This document shows, piece by piece, positions 60,734 to 64,000 of a DNA stretch of 64,000 bases. Every line of letters begins with the position of its first letter. Position 1 is the stretch's first letter. Both the position numbers and the translations under genes were made by a program. The notes beneath the pieces were generated by a model that did not search any database, was not told the DNA's origin, and saw only the letters and a list, made by a program, of their open reading frames with translations. The stretch spans positions 6,935,717 through 6,999,716 of the forward strand of contig NZ_AP018290.1 in assembly GCF_002368415.1 (NCBI RefSeq). The letters run 5' to 3'. The DNA is from Calothrix sp. NIES-4105 (GTDB lineage: Bacteria; Cyanobacteriota; Cyanobacteriia; Cyanobacteriales; Nostocaceae).

Positions 60734-61700
60734 TGACTCAGAATCCTTACAAAACCAGTTATTTAAATGGTTAATAGCTAAGTACGCTACTGAATCAGAA
60801 AATACATCGGTCGATTGTAAGGAAAATAACGGGGTAGAAAATATACCGAGTGCTGCAAATAGTTCAAATGATTTGCAGCATCAGGAATCGATGCCCCACA
60901 CCTCTCAACTAGGAGAAATTCCTACTGTGCAAGAACGTTTCCAAGCCGTCCTCAAACGTCGGTTGCAAATTCAGATACAAAACCATCCTCCATTATTTCC
61001 TTGGGAAAGCCAAATCCAAGAATATCCTGACTACGTAGACAATCCATCAGTCGCGTTAGTTCCTACATGGGGATGGTATGCAGGAGCTTCATTATCGCTT
61101 CCAATTGACTTACCTGAACGTATTTTTCGGCAATTACTGGCTAGATGCCAAGAATTAGTCGCTTCTTCATTGCCACTAGGAACAAAACTAGTGCAGGCTG
61201 TGGAGAACTTATTTCCTGGTGATGAGCAGGCAATTAACGATTTAGCCGGATTGGTACTAAGAACTCCTTATCGTTCTGCTTCGGCCGTCGAGGCAATGCC
61301 CAATTTGGATGGTGATTACTTTGATCTCCAAACTCGTCAGCAAATGGCCGTTTCATTGATGGCAGCAAAACAACTGTTTGATAACTTGACGTTGCCAGTT
61401 TCAGCTACCAACCCAGTAGTTGAAAGACAATGGTCAACTGATGTTGGTGTTATCAAGCTCAGAGTTTCGTACTTACAATACGGCGCCGAAGCAAAGCTTT
61501 GTGTTCAAGCTGATTTACCTACTCAAGGAAACATTAAAGTTGGCAATGCTGCTACAACTGCAATGGCACAATCTTCGAGTCCAGGTTTATTAAGTGTGGA
61601 AATACTTGGTGTTTCTCCACGTCAACCATACACTCTCGAAGTTAAACTAACAGAAATCGACCAACAACCGTTGACATTTTTAATTCTTCCCACTATGTAA
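60726..61700 (+). CDS. patU: Heterocyst patterning protein PatU, undivided form
   Basis: The 324-residue protein follows hetZ with an ATGAATAG overlap, as patU does. The N-terminus (MNSDSESLQNQLFKWLIAKY, patU5-like) and C-terminus (GLLSVEILGVSPRQPYTLEV, patU3-like) are in one frame. In Nostoc sp. PCC 7120 the gene is split into patU5 and patU3, as I recall, and PatU3 works against HetZ in setting heterocyst spacing. A central conserved part (VALVPTWGWYAGASLSLPID and LDGDYFDLQTRQQMAVSL) suggests one alpha/beta domain with no known enzyme motif. Confidence 0.88.
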   Translation: MNSDSESLQNQLFKWLIAKYATESENTSVDCKENNGVENIPSAANSSNDLQHQESMPHTSQLGEIPTVQERFQAVLKRRLQIQIQNHPPLFPWESQIQEYPDYVDNPSVALVPTWGWYAGASLSLPIDLPERIFRQLLARCQELVASSLPLGTKLVQAVENLFPGDEQAINDLAGLVLRTPYRSASAVEAMPNLDGDYFDLQTRQQMAVSLMAAKQLFDNLTLPVSATNPVVERQWSTDVGVIKLRVSYLQYGAEAKLCVQADLPTQGNIKVGNAATTAMAQSSSPGLLSVEILGVSPRQPYTLEVKLTEIDQQPLTFLILPTM

Positions 61701-61926
61701 TAAAAAATATTCTTTAGCTAGCACCAAGATGCGCGAGTTAGAAAGAGATAGGCGCATGTAGACTTTTGAGTGAGGTGACGAAACCTAGTTTTAAAGCGTA
61801 TGCTTGGTATAAATAAGCGGTCATTAAGGCACTAGTACATGTCGGATATCGACGGTACGGTGCCTGTAGCGTCTACGGTCAAAAGCATCGCTTAGTGATT
61901 ACAAACACTAGCTTTATAACTCAAAA
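61701..61926. other. Spacer after patU, no gene seen
   Basis: This 226-base spacer has a GC-richer patch with short CGGTACGG/GCCTGTAGCGTC segments near 61855-61885, but no clean hairpin. It presumably includes the promoter of the membrane protein gene. Confidence 0.35.
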
Positions 61927-64000
61927 ATGTTTACGAGGATACAAAAAGGAACCTTTTTACCTGAATGGATAAACAGGTATTCCAATCAAACTGCATCTGC
62001 AATCGAAGTAGAAAACTCAATTGCTTTAAGGGTGCTGGTGCTAGCTTTAGTGATAGTGGGAATCATTGCAACGGACATAGCGGCAGAAACTCAATTATCT
62101 TTTTGGGCAGCACCGCTCTCGATCTTTGGGGCAGCTTGGAGTTATAAAAGGCGCCGAAATAGCAATGTATCGGTCAAATTTGGAATCGCGATCTTGATGT
62201 TAGTAGCACTGGGTGCTTTCTTTGGACGAATATTGGGGGAATTGAACGATACGCGATTAGTTTTGGCGCAGTTATTAGTACAACTCCAAGTACTCCATAG
62301 CTTTGATATGCCTAGGCGTAAAGACTTGGGGTATTCGATTGTTATTGGGATGATTTTGTTAGGTGTCGCAGCAACGCTAAGTCAAACTTTGGCATTTGCG
62401 CCAATGTTACTGCTATTCCTAGCTATCGCCTTACCAACTTTAATATTCGATTACCGTTCAAGGCTAGGTATTACAAAGCCAATATTTGGTAGGGATAAGA
62501 CGAAGCAGAAAAATGTTACTTTTGCTTCGTCTTTGCCTTCTTACTTTTTGCTTTTTGGATTAATTCTTGTTATTGGTTTGGGAATATTTGCGCTTGCACC
62601 GCGTTTTCCAGGCTATCAACTGCGAATGTTTCCAGTTAGCTCCAATATCGAAGTCAAAGGTAATTTTACCGGACGCAGTATTATTAATCCTGGTTACGTG
62701 CGCGCGGGCAATGCGAGTGGCGCCGCAAGTCCAGGTAGTTCAAATGATAGTAGCGAAAACGGAGAACCAGGTAAAGTAGATTCGAGTTCTTATTACGGTT
62801 TCAATAGCCGGATGAATCAAAATTTGCGTGGTGAAATGAAGCCTAAAGTTGTGATGCGAGTCCGTTCACAAATTGAGGGTTTTTGGAGGGTCTTAGCATT
62901 TGACCGCTACACAGGAAAAGGATGGGAAATTTCCCGTAATGATAAAGTACAAACGATTCGACGTTCTCCTTGGTCTTATCAAATTTATTTACCTAGACCT
63001 AACGCTCTTGGCACCACAAAAGAAATAGTACAAACATATACTGTATTAGCTGATTTGCCAAACTTAGTGCCAGCAATGGCACATCCAAAAGAAATTTACT
63101 TTCCAACTCCAGTGATAGCGGTTGATACAGAAAATAGTTTACGGGCGCCTGTTGGTTTATCTGACGGGTTAACATACACAGTAATTTCTGAAGTTCCACT
63201 ACGCGACCGAACGCTGTTAGGTAAAGCAGGTAATGATTACCCAGAACTAATATCCAAGTATTACTTACAAGTTCCAGATGCCATTAAAGAAAAAGTACGC
63301 ACTCGTACAGAAGAGATATTGGCGAACTATAATAACAACCGCGTTGGTAAATCAGATAAAAGTTTAGATTCAGCTTACGAAAAAGCACTTTATTTGGCGC
63401 AGTATTTAAAACAAAACTATAAAGTCCCTGAAAACCCAGATGAGTTTCCGCATCTTGAAGCAAATGAGGATTTAGTTGAAGCATTTCTATTCAAGTATAA
63501 AGGAGGCTATCCTGACCACTTTTCTACCGTTTTAACAATGATGCTGCGTTCGGTAGGCATTCCCGCGCGTTTAGTAGCAGGTTTTGCACCAGGACAGTTT
63601 AATCCGTTTACTGGCTTGTATATTGTTCGTAACACCGATGCTTACGCAATGACCGAAGTATATTTTCCCAAATATGGATGGTTTGCGTTCGACCCAATAC
63701 CTCAGCATCCTTTAATTCCTCCTTCAATTGAAGAAACTCAAACATTTTCAGTGCTTCAACAGTTTTGGAAATGGATAGCGGGTTGGTTGCCGAGTCCCGT
63801 AAGTGGTTTACTCAATAACTTATTTGGGGCTGTATTCTCGTTTTTAGCTAGGACGTTTGTTTGGTTCTTTGCTTTATTCACAAAAGGCTTTTTTGGAATA
63901 ATACAAGGATTAGTTATTGCGACTTCTTCAGCCTTTGGTATTTGGTTGCTATGGCAGCAGTGGAGAGGATTTCGCATTGCAACTGCTCTGAATAAACTAC
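61927..64000 (+). CDS. TgpA-like DUF3488/transglutaminase membrane protein, catalytic Cys and His absent (partial, runs off right edge)
   Basis: From ATG 61927 the frame stays open to the window end (691 residues). About six membrane helices fill residues ~35-235 (DUF3488 part), then an extracytoplasmic region and a transglutaminase-like domain. Where active relatives have a Cys in the GxCxxFA segment, this protein reads GGYPDHFSTVL with P529. Where the catalytic His sits (AHAWAEV in relatives) it reads AYAMTEV with Y573. The Asp equivalent D589 (FDPIP) remains. It is therefore a likely pseudo-transglutaminase. A further helix begins near residue 645. Only the C-terminus is missing. Confidence 0.85.
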   Translation, partial: MFTRIQKGTFLPEWINRYSNQTASAIEVENSIALRVLVLALVIVGIIATDIAAETQLSFWAAPLSIFGAAWSYKRRRNSNVSVKFGIAILMLVALGAFFGRILGELNDTRLVLAQLLVQLQVLHSFDMPRRKDLGYSIVIGMILLGVAATLSQTLAFAPMLLLFLAIALPTLIFDYRSRLGITKPIFGRDKTKQKNVTFASSLPSYFLLFGLILVIGLGIFALAPRFPGYQLRMFPVSSNIEVKGNFTGRSIINPGYVRAGNASGAASPGSSNDSSENGEPGKVDSSSYYGFNSRMNQNLRGEMKPKVVMRVRSQIEGFWRVLAFDRYTGKGWEISRNDKVQTIRRSPWSYQIYLPRPNALGTTKEIVQTYTVLADLPNLVPAMAHPKEIYFPTPVIAVDTENSLRAPVGLSDGLTYTVISEVPLRDRTLLGKAGNDYPELISKYYLQVPDAIKEKVRTRTEEILANYNNNRVGKSDKSLDSAYEKALYLAQYLKQNYKVPENPDEFPHLEANEDLVEAFLFKYKGGYPDHFSTVLTMMLRSVGIPARLVAGFAPGQFNPFTGLYIVRNTDAYAMTEVYFPKYGWFAFDPIPQHPLIPPSIEETQTFSVLQQFWKWIAGWLPSPVSGLLNNLFGAVFSFLARTFVWFFALFTKGFFGIIQGLVIATSSAFGIWLLWQQWRGFRIATALNKL

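Overview
The window comes from the chromosome of a heterocyst-forming filamentous cyanobacterium (Nostocales type). The evidence is a nifV-nifZ-nifT cluster, the heterocyst regulators hetZ and patU in tandem, two neighbouring AMIN-domain amidases of the AmiC1/AmiC2 type that pierce septal peptidoglycan, XisH/XisI, and large hybrid Ser/Thr-His kinases. Coding density is moderate. Intergenic DNA is full of palindromic repeats. The six-base palindrome GGCGCC is strikingly frequent (about 90 copies by hand count), while the usual cyanobacterial HIP1 octamer GCGATCGC was seen only once.

Layout. 1-2 kb: the 3' end of scpA and a sugar-nucleotide transferase. 2-10 kb: a signalling block with a receiver lacking its phospho-acceptor, an HTH-receiver-PAS protein, and a 1994-residue Ser/Thr kinase/ATPase/GAF/histidine kinase/receiver. 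10.6-19.6 kb: housekeeping and small genes (M20 peptidase, speA, ndk, TerC, LprI-like, TPR, GST). 19.7-23 kb: a nitrogen-fixation accessory cluster on the minus strand, running Asr1405-like, DUF2949, nifV, nifZ, nifT and a [2Fe-2S] protein. 23.5-26.6 kb: a HELGH metalloprotease with tandem repeats and an NmrA-like reductase. 26.6-29.8 kb: an accessory strip with a broken gene, a MITE, a ParDE module with operator, and a two-gene unit made of DUF4365 and an unknown protein. 29.8-34.5 kb: a complete ytfQ-ytfR-ytfT-yjfF-type sugar ABC importer, G+C-richer than its surroundings. 34.7-39 kb: a DUF3857/transglutaminase protein, a decayed two-partner-secretion haemagglutinin, a PemK module and xisHI. 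39.1-42 kb: a Cache-HAMP hybrid kinase. 42.3-51 kb: ribD, a nested repeat cluster, mreBCD, ssb with a LexA box, a SIMPL protein and a CPA2 antiporter. 51.4-64 kb: amiC1-amiC2-murI-sds-hetZ-patU and a truncated TgpA-like membrane protein.

Together the right third is a multicellularity block: cell-wall synthesis and shape (mreBCD, murI), septal wall drilling (AmiC), and control of heterocyst commitment and pattern (HetZ, PatU). The nif genes supply homocitrate and maturation factors for nitrogenase in the resulting heterocysts. The accessory strips at 26.6-29.8 and 36.6-39 kb hold toxin-antitoxin pairs, nuclease-fold proteins and gene debris, which marks them as turnover zones. The best candidate for an undescribed system is the DUF4365 plus partner pair at 28.3-29.4 kb. 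The most unusual genome-scale signal is the GGCGCC enrichment and the nested families of small palindromic elements.
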